Positions 18,636-27,174 of a stretch of 64,000 nt of DNA are shown one piece after another. This stretch comes from Maribacter sp. BPC-D8. Its GTDB lineage: Bacteria > Bacteroidota > Bacteroidia > Flavobacteriales > Flavobacteriaceae. The notes below the pieces were generated by a model that was given only the letters and a program-made list of their open reading frames with translations, did no database searches and was not told the origin of the DNA. Numbering within the stretch: position 1 is the first letter of the stretch; every line of letters starts with the position of its first letter. The stretch spans positions 496,001-560,000 of the forward strand of contig NZ_CP128187.1 in NCBI RefSeq assembly GCF_035207705.1, in the 5' to 3' direction. A program made the translations under genes and the position numbers.

Positions 18636-20045
18636 ATGTGGACCTCAATTTTTATTGGTATTTATGTATTAATAGCATTGTCTATAGTGTTGTCGATCTT
18701 GTTATATGGAGCAAAGCCTACTAAAAGTTTGGCTTGGCTTTTAACCATTTTTGCACTGCCTGTGGGTGGTATTTTTCTATATTTATTATTAGGTCGAAAT
18801 AGAAGAAGGTACAAGCTTATTCAGAATCAAAAAGACTTGTTTAAAAAGTTACCTAAGCCAAATATAGAACAGATCAACGTTTTTGAGGGTAAGTATGGTA
18901 AATTAATGACGCTTAGTTATAAGAATTCTCATTATCCGCCAACTTCAGGCAATGATCTAAAAATACTGAAAGACGGCAGAACAACTTTTGAAACTATATT
19001 TGAGGCATTAGAAAGTGCAAAAGTCAGAATACATATTCAGTATTATATTTATGAAGACGGAGATCTAGCTAATAGACTATTGGCATTATTTGAAGAAAAG
19101 ATAGCGCATGGTGTTGCGGTACGAATGATTTATGATGGTATTGGTAGTTTCTCTTTAAGCAAAAAGTATCTAAAGAAGCTTATAGAAATTGGAGTAGAGG
19201 TATATTCTTTTTTACCATTTAAATTTGGCAGGTACTTTTCTTCCTTAAATTTTAGAAACCATCGCAAAATTATCGTTGTAGATGGCAAAGTTGCTTTTAC
19301 CGGTGGCATTAATGTATCTGATAAATATTTAAAAGGTCAAGTTGGGTTGGGTAAATGGCATGATATGCATTTAAGACTAATAGGTGCTTCAGCCACACAG
19401 CTAGATCAAGTTTTTATGACAGATTGGTATTTGGTAAGTACACAATTATTAGAAGCTATAAAACTTTCTCTAAATACTGCACCAGATTCTAATTCAAATG
19501 AATTGGTACAAATAGTAGCTGGCGGTCCAGATGATGATTTTCCTGTACTAGAGCAAACGTACTTCTCAATGATAAATATGGCCAAGAACTATATTTATAT
19601 TACCAACCCATATATTATACCAGGGCAGGCATTGGTAAGGGCATTGCAAACTGCAGCGTTGAGTGGGGTAGATGTTAGGTTGCTTGTTTCAGAAAAGGCA
19701 GATAACCAAGTGGTAAGTTGGTCGGTACATTCTTATTTTGAGCTGTTCTTAAAGGCAGGTATAAAAATATATCTTTTCCCAGACGGCTTTCTACATAGTA
19801 AGATAATGGTGAGCGACGATGCCATATCTTCTATAGGTACGGCAAATTTAGATGACCGAAGTTTTGAGCAGAACTATGAGGTAAATGCTATTATGTATCA
19901 CAAACATATTGCTAAACAATTGAAAGAAGATTTTCTAAACGACTGTCTTATTAGTAATGAATTAATCTATGATGAATATATCAAAAGACCTTGGAGCAAA
20001 AAGCTGAAAGAAGGTGTTGGCAAAGTACTGAGTCCTTTGTTTTAG
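18636..20045 (+). CDS. cls: Cardiolipin synthase (phospholipase D superfamily)
   Basis: The 469-residue protein has two N-terminal membrane helices with the PLDc_N motif (PTKSLAWLLTIFALPVGG). Two HKD catalytic motifs follow: H209-x-K211 with D216 (NHRKIIVVDG) and H387-x-K389 with D394 (LHSKIMVSDD), each followed by the expected GxxN/GTAN segment. It joins two phosphatidylglycerol molecules into cardiolipin at the inner membrane. It stands alone on the plus strand and converges with the lipoprotein gene at 20052, with 6 nt between the stops. I see no FNR-type site before it. Confidence 0.93.
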   Translation: MWTSIFIGIYVLIALSIVLSILLYGAKPTKSLAWLLTIFALPVGGIFLYLLLGRNRRRYKLIQNQKDLFKKLPKPNIEQINVFEGKYGKLMTLSYKNSHYPPTSGNDLKILKDGRTTFETIFEALESAKVRIHIQYYIYEDGDLANRLLALFEEKIAHGVAVRMIYDGIGSFSLSKKYLKKLIEIGVEVYSFLPFKFGRYFSSLNFRNHRKIIVVDGKVAFTGGINVSDKYLKGQVGLGKWHDMHLRLIGASATQLDQVFMTDWYLVSTQLLEAIKLSLNTAPDSNSNELVQIVAGGPDDDFPVLEQTYFSMINMAKNYIYITNPYIIPGQALVRALQTAALSGVDVRLLVSEKADNQVVSWSVHSYFELFLKAGIKIYLFPDGFLHSKIMVSDDAISSIGTANLDDRSFEQNYEVNAIMYHKHIAKQLKEDFLNDCLISNELIYDEYIKRPWSKKLKEGVGKVLSPLF

Positions 20046-20051
20046 AATTAC

Positions 20052-20690
20052 TTATTCAACCTGAGAAGTAAATACCAAATCTTGATCTTCCATCGCAACA
20101 ATAATCATTTTAACGTAATCATTAATTGCTTTGTTGATATTGTCGGGCTCTGTAATTTCTATGATTCCCCTCCAAATCATAGCTCTTTCTTTACCTTCAC
20201 AAATACAATATAGAGTCGTCTCTGCATGGTAAATTGTGTATTTTTCGTAGTAGTTGTCGTCGTAATAAATTCCTTGGTGCTCTAAATAATCATCATTAAA
20301 TCGAGACTGGTGATCATCCCATCTAGAGATAGATTTTACAAAGCTTTCACGATTTTCAGATCCTATTATTTTAGTAAGTAAAATGGCATCAAAATCTTTG
20401 TCTAAAAGGCTTTGTTCGACATCGTCTAGTTCTTTATCGGTCTTTCGAGAATCGGTCAGCGAAAGGTCAAAAATATCTACACTACGCCATGCTTCTACAT
20501 CTCTACTAGTAAATTCTTTTTGAAGTTTGCTTTCAAAGTCTTCTCGTGTATCATCATTTTGTGCCATGCCCACTATAAGAACTTTGTTGGCATTGAATAT
20601 TACGATATCGGGGTTTTTCCAGTTTTCTACTAAACTAATAGAAGAACAACCCATTAACATCAATGATAATATTACAATTAACTTTTTCAT
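20052..20690 (-). CDS. Lipoprotein of unknown function, FNR-type promoter
   Basis: The longest frame begins at 20780, but I chose the ATG at 20690. It gives a textbook lipoprotein signal (MKKLIVILSLMLMGCSS, Cys at about 15), and the longer start would place the promoter inside the gene. The mature protein is about 198 residues, acidic, with a VLIVGMAQND start and a YxDDNYYEKY central segment. It loosely resembles DUF4136-type lipoproteins. No enzyme motif is seen. A palindrome of the stress-regulon type lies 62-73 nt upstream of this start. Confidence 0.8.
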   Translation of the reverse strand: MKKLIVILSLMLMGCSSISLVENWKNPDIVIFNANKVLIVGMAQNDDTREDFESKLQKEFTSRDVEAWRSVDIFDLSLTDSRKTDKELDDVEQSLLDKDFDAILLTKIIGSENRESFVKSISRWDDHQSRFNDDYLEHQGIYYDDNYYEKYTIYHAETTLYCICEGKERAMIWRGIIEITEPDNINKAINDYVKMIIVAMEDQDLVFTSQVE

Positions 20691-20720
20691 TTGGCAGGTG
20701 TATTTATTACTAATATCTTT

Positions 20721-20763
20721 CGAAGATACTATTTTGAAAAAATAGTAGATATGACTATTGTCA
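20721..20763 (-). promoter_or_regulatory. FNR/CRP-type activator site plus -7 element, lipoprotein gene
   Basis: The perfect palindrome half-sites TGAC-TATT-GTCA (20752-20763) are followed on the minus strand after 23 bp by TATCTTCG (20721-20728). The spacing is the same as in the six sister promoters. The site favours the downstream start at 20690. Confidence 0.65.
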
Positions 20764-20799
20764 GTCCATAAACATAACAAACCATATTAATAATGCCTG

Positions 20800-22170
20800 T
20801 TATAGCAGTAAATCTATCGTTTCTTCTAACTTCGGTATATGACAGTCCCACCCTTTGGTATCTCTTATTTTTACTTTAAAAGCATCTAAAGCACCTGGTT
20901 CTCCATGTATTAAGAAAACATTTTCTGGGGTATTTTTAATACCATCAATAAAATGAAGAAGCTCAGCTTGGTCTGCATGTGCAGAAAGGCTTTCAATAAA
21001 ATGAATACTTGCTTTTACAGGATAATATTTTCCGAATAACTTAAGCTCATGCGTGCCCTCTAACAATTGTCTACCTCGTGTACCTTCTGCTTGGTAACCG
21101 ACTAATAGTACCTTTGTTTTAGGTTCATCTATCAACTGTTTTAAATAGGTGAGTACACGCCCGCCTGTAACCATACCACTACCTGCAATTACAATTTTAG
21201 GTCTCGGGTCATCTATAGTTTTCCAGGTATCTGCGTATGATGATGTAATGGTAAAGTGATTACACATAGCACTGAAATCGCTAGGGCTAAGCTTATGCCA
21301 ATCTGTAAATTGCCCAAAAACATCTAGAACATTACTACCCATTGGGCTATCTATAAAAATGGGTATGTTGGGTATTTTATTCTTTTTATATAAATCCCAA
21401 AACAAAAACATGAGCAATTGTAATCTTTCAACGGCAAAAGAAGGTATGATTAGCGTACCACGGTCATTAATGGTTTTTTGAACCAGATCACTTAAAATTT
21501 CAGTGATGTTTTCTTTAGGATGTAGTTTGTTGCCATAGGTACTTTCTAAAAATAAATAGTCTGCCCATTCGGGTCTTTCTGGCGTCATTAAAAGAGCATC
21601 GTTCAACCTACCAACATCACCTGAAAAGACAAATATTTTTCCGAATATCTCCAATTCAATAAAAGTAGAACCAATGATATGACCGTTATATCTGTATTTA
21701 AAGCGAATGTTCTCAGAAAGCTGAATCCACTCATCTCTTTTTCTTCCTGAGAATAATTTAATGGTTTTTTCAGCTTCTATAATATTATAAAAAGGAAGGG
21801 CTTTCGGGTGTTTAGAAAAGCCTTCTTCATTTGCTTTTTTTGCTTGCTCTTCTTGAATTTTAGCACTGTCAAGTAAAATAACACGAGCAACGGCTAAAGT
21901 AGGGTTGGTGCCTATGATGTCTCCGTTGAAACCTTCTTTTACTAATCTTGGTAAGTAGCCAGTGTGGTCTAGGTGACCATGTGTTAATAAAACTACATCT
22001 ATTTTACTAGCGTCTATAGATAAGGGCTCCCAATTTTTTTCACGTAACTCTTTAAGACCTTGAAACATGCCACAATCTATCATGATGTTCAGTTCAGGAG
22101 TTTCTAAATAAAATTTAGAACCGGTAACCGTACCAGAAGCGCCTAAAAATTTAATGCTAACTTTTTTCAT
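20800..22170 (-). CDS. Metallo-beta-lactamase/beta-CASP family RNase-like protein
   Basis: The 456-residue protein carries the metallo-beta-lactamase motif H64-x-H66-x-D68-H69 (LLTHGHLDHTG), the later DVG metal ligand segment (VFSGDVGRLND), a beta-CASP domain with AGSGMVTGGRVL, and the RMMBL-type C-terminus with LSAHADQ and IHGEP. This is the YSH1/CPSF73-like group, zinc-dependent RNA exo/endonucleases. Bacterial members often sit beside usp genes in stress clusters, as here. It is the third gene of the MscS-endonuclease-RNase series, 4 nt after the preceding gene. The true substrate is not known. Confidence 0.9.
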   Translation of the reverse strand: MKKVSIKFLGASGTVTGSKFYLETPELNIMIDCGMFQGLKELREKNWEPLSIDASKIDVVLLTHGHLDHTGYLPRLVKEGFNGDIIGTNPTLAVARVILLDSAKIQEEQAKKANEEGFSKHPKALPFYNIIEAEKTIKLFSGRKRDEWIQLSENIRFKYRYNGHIIGSTFIELEIFGKIFVFSGDVGRLNDALLMTPERPEWADYLFLESTYGNKLHPKENITEILSDLVQKTINDRGTLIIPSFAVERLQLLMFLFWDLYKKNKIPNIPIFIDSPMGSNVLDVFGQFTDWHKLSPSDFSAMCNHFTITSSYADTWKTIDDPRPKIVIAGSGMVTGGRVLTYLKQLIDEPKTKVLLVGYQAEGTRGRQLLEGTHELKLFGKYYPVKASIHFIESLSAHADQAELLHFIDGIKNTPENVFLIHGEPGALDAFKVKIRDTKGWDCHIPKLEETIDLLL

Positions 22171-22174
22171 ACTA

Positions 22175-23017
22175 TTAAGATTTACATAGTTGTGAGATTT
22201 CGTCTAAAATTTTTGATTTACGATCGGTAGAAATACCAAGGTGATCTAGAAAAAATTTGTCTTTTACGAGCTGCCTACACAGAACTACATTTCTGCTTAA
22301 TAGAAATTGTTTTTCTCGTTTAGATAATAAGCTAGAGACTGTAATAGGGTAGAGCCCAAGCCGATCAATTCTATCTTTTAGTCCGTCGTTTTCTGGATAA
22401 TCCCAACTTAAAAGATAGAGTTCTGCACATTTACCGTAGGTTAAGGCATCTTGGGTAAATCTAGTATTGGTAACTACCCAGCCTTTATTTAATGGTTTGT
22501 TATTTTTGTTTGTAACCCAATTCGCTTTAACATCATTATATCTGGAATGTATATATAGCGGAATTTTAACGTTGCAATTACGACCTTCTTCATTATGAAA
22601 TTTACACTCTATAAGAGTTACCGTATCATTTTTTTTGGCAATAACATCAATTTCATGAGTAACGCAGGCGCCATTTAATACGATGTCTACTTCAACTTCG
22701 TAACCTGAATATTGCAATATTGCGGCTATAAAACGTTCAAAGGGAAAACCGGTTGGTCCTAATTCATAGATAGCCTTTTTGAGCTTGTATTTAGAGGCGA
22801 ATACAGATTTGTTCTTTTTTAGCAACGAATACGCTCTATTATAGATTTCATTAGAGGTAATGCCTTCGAATAGCTCATCATATACTTTACTAACAATTTC
22901 TTCTACTAGTTCATGATTTGCACCACTATGCTTAAGTGAGTTACGAAGTTTGTCTAACGAGAACTTCATTTTTTGCCCAGAAGATTTTATAATGTCAATA
23001 GATTCTTTAGTCTCCAT
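22175..23017 (-). CDS. ATP-cone domain fused to PD-(D/E)XK endonuclease
   Basis: Residues about 8-90 form an ATP-cone (SGQKMKFSLDKLRNSLKHSG), the nucleotide-sensing regulatory domain best known from ribonucleotide reductase and NrdR. Residues about 95-200 form an Mrr/RecB-like endonuclease with H121-E-I-D124 and E137-C-K139 catalytic positions. The C-terminal part (about 225-280) is a small helical region that resembles a helix-hairpin-like end. The ATP-cone may gate cleavage by ATP/dATP level. It lies 1 nt after the MscS gene and 4 nt before the RNase-like gene. There is no methyltransferase nearby, so it is not a classical restriction enzyme. Confidence 0.85.
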   Translation of the reverse strand: METKESIDIIKSSGQKMKFSLDKLRNSLKHSGANHELVEEIVSKVYDELFEGITSNEIYNRAYSLLKKNKSVFASKYKLKKAIYELGPTGFPFERFIAAILQYSGYEVEVDIVLNGACVTHEIDVIAKKNDTVTLIECKFHNEEGRNCNVKIPLYIHSRYNDVKANWVTNKNNKPLNKGWVVTNTRFTQDALTYGKCAELYLLSWDYPENDGLKDRIDRLGLYPITVSSLLSKREKQFLLSRNVVLCRQLVKDKFFLDHLGISTDRKSKILDEISQLCKS

Positions 23018-23018
23018 A

Positions 23019-23918
23019 TTACTTTTTTAGATTAACATTAAGTGGTGGTACCTCTAGTAATTGTAATGTTGTAGAAGCCAATGTAACCTTGCCATCAGTT
23101 TTCGAAATTGCCTGTTCTATATGTTGAAATAGCGTGTGTTTGGTATTTCTTCTTCTTTTGTAATCTGTTATATATCTTAGATTTAATTGAATCCAATTAT
23201 CGGTAAGGTTCATGGCTATCGTAGGTTCGATTGTTGCATCTTCTATATAATAATGAGCTACCATTTGTTGCCATTTGGCTTTTGATTTTTCAGTATAATC
23301 AGACAAAAATTCGGTAGCCGTATTCAGCATAATGGTTTTGGCAAGTTCAGCATCAGAACCATAAGTGATAAGAATGTTCAGTTCGTCCCAAACGAAGGGA
23401 AAATCCATAGAGTAATTCTTTATCGGTCCTTTAAAAACAAATGCGTTACTAATTTTTACAATTCTGCCAGAATAGTTATCGCTGCTAACCCATTCACCCA
23501 TTTCCATAATAGTGGTGTAAATACTGTCAATATCAATAACATCACCTTTTATATTATTGATTTCAATACGGTCGCCAGGTTTATAAACACGCACAAAAAA
23601 AATATAGAAAGAACCTGCAATACTCAGAATCAATTCTTGAAGGGTAAAGGTGATACCAGCAGTAAATAAGCCGATAATTATGGTGTAATCTTTAAAACTG
23701 TCGACTGTAAATGCCATTAGAACTAAGAAAATTATAAGTACATAGCCAACAATTTCAACACCTTTTTGAGCTTTGTATCTAATAGAGATATCTTCAATTC
23801 TCTTTTTAAGTGTTTTTCTTATAAAGCTGATAATGAAAACTATAAAGAGTATCCACGCAATTAACTTAACCATTTTAATTAGCGTTGTATTCTCTAATAA
23901 GCTTGAAAATGTATCCAT
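23019..23918 (-). CDS. MscS-family mechanosensitive channel
   Basis: The 299-residue protein has three N-terminal membrane helices (about 13-35, 52-70 and 75-100) followed by the MscS beta domain (PGDRIEINNIKGDVIDID) and an alpha/beta vestibule domain. The pore helix region LILSIAGSFYIFFVRVYKPGD is typical of the family. It opens under membrane tension and releases small solutes during hypo-osmotic shock. First gene of a three-gene series with the ATP-cone endonuclease and the RNase-like protein. The upstream gap holds two hairpins but no clear FNR-type site. Confidence 0.9.
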   Translation of the reverse strand: MDTFSSLLENTTLIKMVKLIAWILFIVFIISFIRKTLKKRIEDISIRYKAQKGVEIVGYVLIIFLVLMAFTVDSFKDYTIIIGLFTAGITFTLQELILSIAGSFYIFFVRVYKPGDRIEINNIKGDVIDIDSIYTTIMEMGEWVSSDNYSGRIVKISNAFVFKGPIKNYSMDFPFVWDELNILITYGSDAELAKTIMLNTATEFLSDYTEKSKAKWQQMVAHYYIEDATIEPTIAMNLTDNWIQLNLRYITDYKRRRNTKHTLFQHIEQAISKTDGKVTLASTTLQLLEVPPLNVNLKK

Positions 23919-23929
23919 ATAGATTATTT

Positions 23930-23967
23930 AAAAAAACCGCCAATGAAGCGAATTCTTTGACGGTTTA
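23930..23967 (-). terminator. Terminator after the usp gene at 24051
   Basis: On the minus strand an AAACCGTCAA arm pairs with TTGGCGGTTT (one G-T pair) across a loop of 14 nt and is followed by a T-run. It lies between the usp gene and the MscS gene and should end the usp transcript. Confidence 0.65.
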
Positions 23968-23969
23968 AC

Positions 23970-24000
23970 TTTAGACATCAACCAACCAAAGATGTCTAAA
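23970..24000. other. Perfect 10-bp inverted repeat in the usp-mscS gap
   Basis: TTTAGACATC (23970-23979) is repeated inverted at 23991-24000 across an 11-nt loop. It has no T-run on the minus strand, so it may be an RNA hairpin that protects the usp 3' end or an operator for the mscS operon. Confidence 0.5.
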
Positions 24001-24050
24001 ATATTTTATGATAATATTATTTTTCGGTACGTATCAATTCTAGAAACATA

Positions 24051-24890
24051 TTAATGTAATGCTAGAATAGGTACATCGCTATCATAACCAATTTCCTTAA
24101 TTAGAGGTTTTGAGAAAACATTACCAAAAAAGAAATGTTTACGATTAATGAAAGACACCATATCGCTTTCTCTACTTTCAACAAAGCTCTGTATACCTTT
24201 ACCCAAACTCTTTTCTGTAAGTGTATGAAACTGGTGCGCAGTCTCACTTAAGATAGATGATAATAATTGCTTATTGCTTAATTGGGTTTTAGTAAGTTCT
24301 TTATTCTTTTCTAGATGTAATATGGCAATTTCAGCATTATGCATTTTAGCCAATTCGATAAGGTATTTAAACTCTGATCGTTTATAAGCATCTTTGAAAT
24401 CAGTTGGAAAAACAATCTCTTTAGGCGACATAAAAGAAACATGTTCGGGTATAGCCAATACAGGGCATTCCCTAATTTTTTCCATAGCCATTACGGTATT
24501 GCTACCAAATAGTACCCCTTTAGATCCTGTAGCGCCTTTAGTACCCATTGCAACCAAGTCAATATCTTTTTCGGTAATAATTTTCTGTATAGCTTCTGAA
24601 AGAAAACTATAAGATGATTCAGTGTAATAATTATGCTTCAGGTTTTCTGGGTGCAAGGCTAAGGTATCTAGAAGCTTTACAAAGTTCTTTTCACAATCTT
24701 TTTTGGCCTGTTCAAATGCAGCGCTATCTTCTTCGGGTATACTTAAACTATTAGTGGTGAATTTATCAAAACTGAATACGTTTAAAAAATAGAAATCACA
24801 GTTTAATTTAGCATATAAATCAATAGTATATCTAATTGCGTTCAATGCATTTTTAGAGAAATCTGTAGGTATTAGAATACGCTTATTCAT
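24051..24890 (-). CDS. Universal stress protein, tandem UspA domains (copy 2)
   Basis: The 279-residue protein has two UspA folds. The first (ILIPTDFSKNALNAIRYTID) ends with GTKGATGSKGVLFGSNT, an intact G-2x-G-9x-G(S/T) ATP-binding motif. The second (from about 155, EIVFPTDFKDAYKRSE) lacks it. It is the last of three usp genes read from 26642, but it also has its own FNR-type promoter that overlaps the 3' end of the preceding gene, and a terminator follows it. Confidence 0.9.
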   Translation of the reverse strand: MNKRILIPTDFSKNALNAIRYTIDLYAKLNCDFYFLNVFSFDKFTTNSLSIPEEDSAAFEQAKKDCEKNFVKLLDTLALHPENLKHNYYTESSYSFLSEAIQKIITEKDIDLVAMGTKGATGSKGVLFGSNTVMAMEKIRECPVLAIPEHVSFMSPKEIVFPTDFKDAYKRSEFKYLIELAKMHNAEIAILHLEKNKELTKTQLSNKQLLSSILSETAHQFHTLTEKSLGKGIQSFVESRESDMVSFINRKHFFFGNVFSKPLIKEIGYDSDVPILALH

Positions 24891-24914
24891 TGTTAAATGA
24901 TTTAGATTGTTCTA

Positions 24915-24957
24915 TAAATATATAGTCTAGGCTATTAATTTACTATGATAAATATCA
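24915..24957 (-). promoter_or_regulatory. FNR/CRP-type activator site plus -7 element, usp copy 2
   Basis: TGATAAATATCA (24946-24957), a perfect TGAT-N4-ATCA palindrome, is followed on the minus strand after 23 bp by TATATTTA (24915-24922). The palindrome overlaps the TGA stop codon of the upstream usp gene, so this is an internal promoter. Confidence 0.75.
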
Positions 24958-25803
24958 GTCTTGTACCGGTAGAATTAGAAACGGAATAGTGGCATAAATA
25001 CTTAAATCCATAATTACGGGTTCATGTAAAAAACGTTCAAAGAATTTTCTTCTATGGTACGCCATTGCCAACATGCTAATCTCTCTTTCAGCTATAAAAT
25101 CTTGAATAACATTTGCCTTATCAGCATAGTTCCAAATCTCATCATAGCTATGCGGTGTTTCTTGAAAGCAGGTATCTAATAGTTTTTGGTTAGATAACTG
25201 TTTAGAAGTCATTACTTCTTCTTCATTAATATGTAGAACAGCAACAGACGCGTCTGAAATTGATGCGATATCTAATAGCGAAGAAATAGAGCTTTTAGTG
25301 CAACCCTTTTTATAATCGGTAACAAAAGCAATTTCTTCAATAGGTTTAAAGGCAATTTCTCTTGGTATGGCCAGAATAGGGCATGTTGTAATAGTATTTG
25401 CAATTTGTATGGTATTGCTGCCCATAAATAATTCTTTGGCGCCCGTTTTACCTTTGTTGCCCATAACTACCAAATCAATATCATGAGTATCTATCGTATT
25501 AGAAATTACACTCGCAAGACTGCCTTTACTAGAAATAGTATTGAATTTGTGTATTTCATTACCCGTATCAAGCACAATTTTATGCGCTGTTTTTGTTAAG
25601 TTTTCTTGAGATAGATTCTGTAAATGCTCCATCTCTTTCTGACCTGTAAATAGCGCATCTTTTGCACTCAAAACAATATCATCATAAGCATGAACTATAT
25701 GAAATGTGCATGCTGTTGACGCAAAAATTTGGGTAGCATAAAAAAGCGCGTTATAGGCTTCATTAGAAAAGTCTGTTGCTACAAGTATGTTTTTAATCTT
25801 CAT
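24955..25803 (-). CDS. Universal stress protein, tandem UspA domains (copy 3)
   Basis: The 282-residue protein starts with NILVATDFSNEAYNALFYA and has the ATP-binding motif GNKGKTGAKELFMGSNT at the end of the first domain. The second domain (EIAFVTDYKKGCTKSS) has no such motif. Only 5 nt separate it from copy 4 upstream, so the two are co-transcribed. Its stop codon is embedded in the FNR-type site of the next usp promoter. Confidence 0.9.
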   Translation of the reverse strand: MKIKNILVATDFSNEAYNALFYATQIFASTACTFHIVHAYDDIVLSAKDALFTGQKEMEHLQNLSQENLTKTAHKIVLDTGNEIHKFNTISSKGSLASVISNTIDTHDIDLVVMGNKGKTGAKELFMGSNTIQIANTITTCPILAIPREIAFKPIEEIAFVTDYKKGCTKSSISSLLDIASISDASVAVLHINEEEVMTSKQLSNQKLLDTCFQETPHSYDEIWNYADKANVIQDFIAEREISMLAMAYHRRKFFERFLHEPVIMDLSIYATIPFLILPVQD

Positions 25804-25808
25804 AGTTT

Positions 25809-26642
25809 TTATTGTGGAATTACTAAAAATGGTACTGTTACATGAAAGCCGATTTTCTTAATTACGGGCTCAATAAACAAGCGTTCTAAAAAGGTATGCT
25901 TGTTTTGCACCATGACTAATAAGTTTATTTTTTGCTTAATTTGAAATTCATTTATTGCCGCTATAATCTCATTACTACTTACTTCATGAAAAAATCCGCT
26001 TTCAGATAATACTTTAGCTAGTTGTTTTTTATTATTTTCTTGAACAGGAGTAAGGTCGTCACCGGTATAAACATGCATAACGTTTACCTGCGATACATGA
26101 GAATGGGTAATCTTTAACAATTGTGCCAAGCTTTTTTTATCTAGTGATACTTCAAAATCATTAGGAAAAAGTATTTGCTCTGGCACTTCAAATTCAAAGC
26201 CAGATGGTATGACCAAAACCGGGCATTTAGCATTTTTAATTACATGTACCGTATTAGTACCCAGTAATATTTCTTGTGCCCCAGTAGCACCTTGCGTACC
26301 CATTACAACAACATCGATACCTTCAGCCTCTACAGTTCTGGTAACCTCGCTAGAAAGTACATTTAGTGCAGAATGCGTAATAAAAGTATGTAGAGGGTTT
26401 ACAAACTCTTTCTGCAATTTTTCTTTCAGGTTTTTAAGGTTGTCTTGAGAGTTCTGTTGTACAATATCTCCAAGACCTATTTGTGCAGGGCTACCCATTA
26501 AATATTCGGTTTGGTATACAGGCGGCATGTAACTATTTAAAAGATAAAAAGTACATTTTAAATCCTTATACAATTTCAGGGCATAATGTATTGCCGTTAT
26601 AGAATTTTTAGAGAAATCTGTTGGTAATAAAATACGTGTCAT
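25809..26642 (-). CDS. Universal stress protein, tandem UspA domains (copy 4)
   Basis: The open frame extends to 26750, but I place the start at the ATG at 26642. The protein then begins MTRILLPTDFSKNSITAIHYA like its paralogues, and the upstream 36 codons would cover the promoter. The 277-residue product has GTQGATGAQEILLGTNT as ATP-binding motif in the first domain and a second domain without it (QILFPNDFEVSLDK). First gene of the 26642-24051 usp series, divergent from the thioredoxin gene. Confidence 0.88.
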   Translation of the reverse strand: MTRILLPTDFSKNSITAIHYALKLYKDLKCTFYLLNSYMPPVYQTEYLMGSPAQIGLGDIVQQNSQDNLKNLKEKLQKEFVNPLHTFITHSALNVLSSEVTRTVEAEGIDVVVMGTQGATGAQEILLGTNTVHVIKNAKCPVLVIPSGFEFEVPEQILFPNDFEVSLDKKSLAQLLKITHSHVSQVNVMHVYTGDDLTPVQENNKKQLAKVLSESGFFHEVSSNEIIAAINEFQIKQKINLLVMVQNKHTFLERLFIEPVIKKIGFHVTVPFLVIPQ

Positions 26643-26663
26643 AGTACTATAATTTTGATATTT

Positions 26664-26706
26664 TAAAATTAATGCGAGAAGATTACAAATAGTATGATAT
26701 TCGTCA
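26664..26706 (-). promoter_or_regulatory. FNR/CRP-type activator site plus -7 element, usp copy 4
   Basis: TGATATTCGTCA (26695-26706) is followed on the minus strand after 23 bp by TAATTTTA (26664-26671), 22 nt from the start codon at 26642. In the plus direction a TATTATTA also begins 24 nt from the site edge, so weak divergent activation of the thioredoxin gene is possible. Confidence 0.75.
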
Positions 26707-26750
26707 TCATTGAAGATTTTATTAATTACTATTATTAAGTAGTAAACCAA

Positions 26751-26837
26751 CTCAGGGCATGCCCGCGAGGTATTAAAGTGTGATATTTATTTAGACTTCG
26801 ACTCAAGCGTCAGAATATTTAAATCTCGATAATCGAC
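26751..26837. repeat. Dispersed intergenic repeat, copy A
   Basis: This 87-bp segment aligns over its whole length with the reverse complement of 34138-34224. Shared blocks include GGTATTAAA, the GGCA(A/T)GCCCG core, a central TTCG, and AAATCTCGA(T/A)(T/A)ATCGA at the far end. It lies between the usp promoter and the thioredoxin gene. Confidence 0.65.
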
Positions 26838-26850
26838 TAAATACAATCCG

Positions 26851-27150
26851 ATGAAAAAGAAATTCAGAAAAAGGATAGCAGAAGATATACCTACATTGGT
26901 CTATTTTTATGCGACTTGGTGTGTACCCTGTAAGTTAATGCGACCAATTGTAGAACAAGTGGTGGGGGAGTTGGGCTCTGCTATAAGCAGTATAGAAATA
27001 GATGTGGAAATTAAAAAGGGAATCGTAAAAAGATATAAAATTAAAGGTGTACCGACTTTAATACTATTTAAGAGCGGTACACCCCTTTGGCGACATACTG
27101 GTGTTATGCCAGTTGAAGATATAAGCATAGCCATAAAAGAACATTTGTGA
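26851..27150 (+). CDS. Thioredoxin family protein
   Basis: The 99-residue protein has the thioredoxin fold with active site W-C24-V-P-C27 (TWCVPCKLMRP), the conserved cis-proline in GVPTLILF and a short C-terminal helix. The CVPC active site differs from the usual CGPC and would shift the redox potential. There is no signal peptide, so it is cytoplasmic. It lies alone on the plus strand inside the usp cluster, with the dispersed repeat directly upstream. It is likely part of the same redox-stress response, although its own promoter is not clear. Confidence 0.9.
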   Translation: MKKKFRKRIAEDIPTLVYFYATWCVPCKLMRPIVEQVVGELGSAISSIEIDVEIKKGIVKRYKIKGVPTLILFKSGTPLWRHTGVMPVEDISIAIKEHL

Positions 27151-27174
27151 TACTTTTATTCAAACTAATCAATA

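Noticed and set aside
24012..24023. TGATAATATTAT considered as an eighth FNR-type site before mscS
   Set aside because: The second half-site does not match (A/G)TCA and no -7 element follows at the fixed distance.
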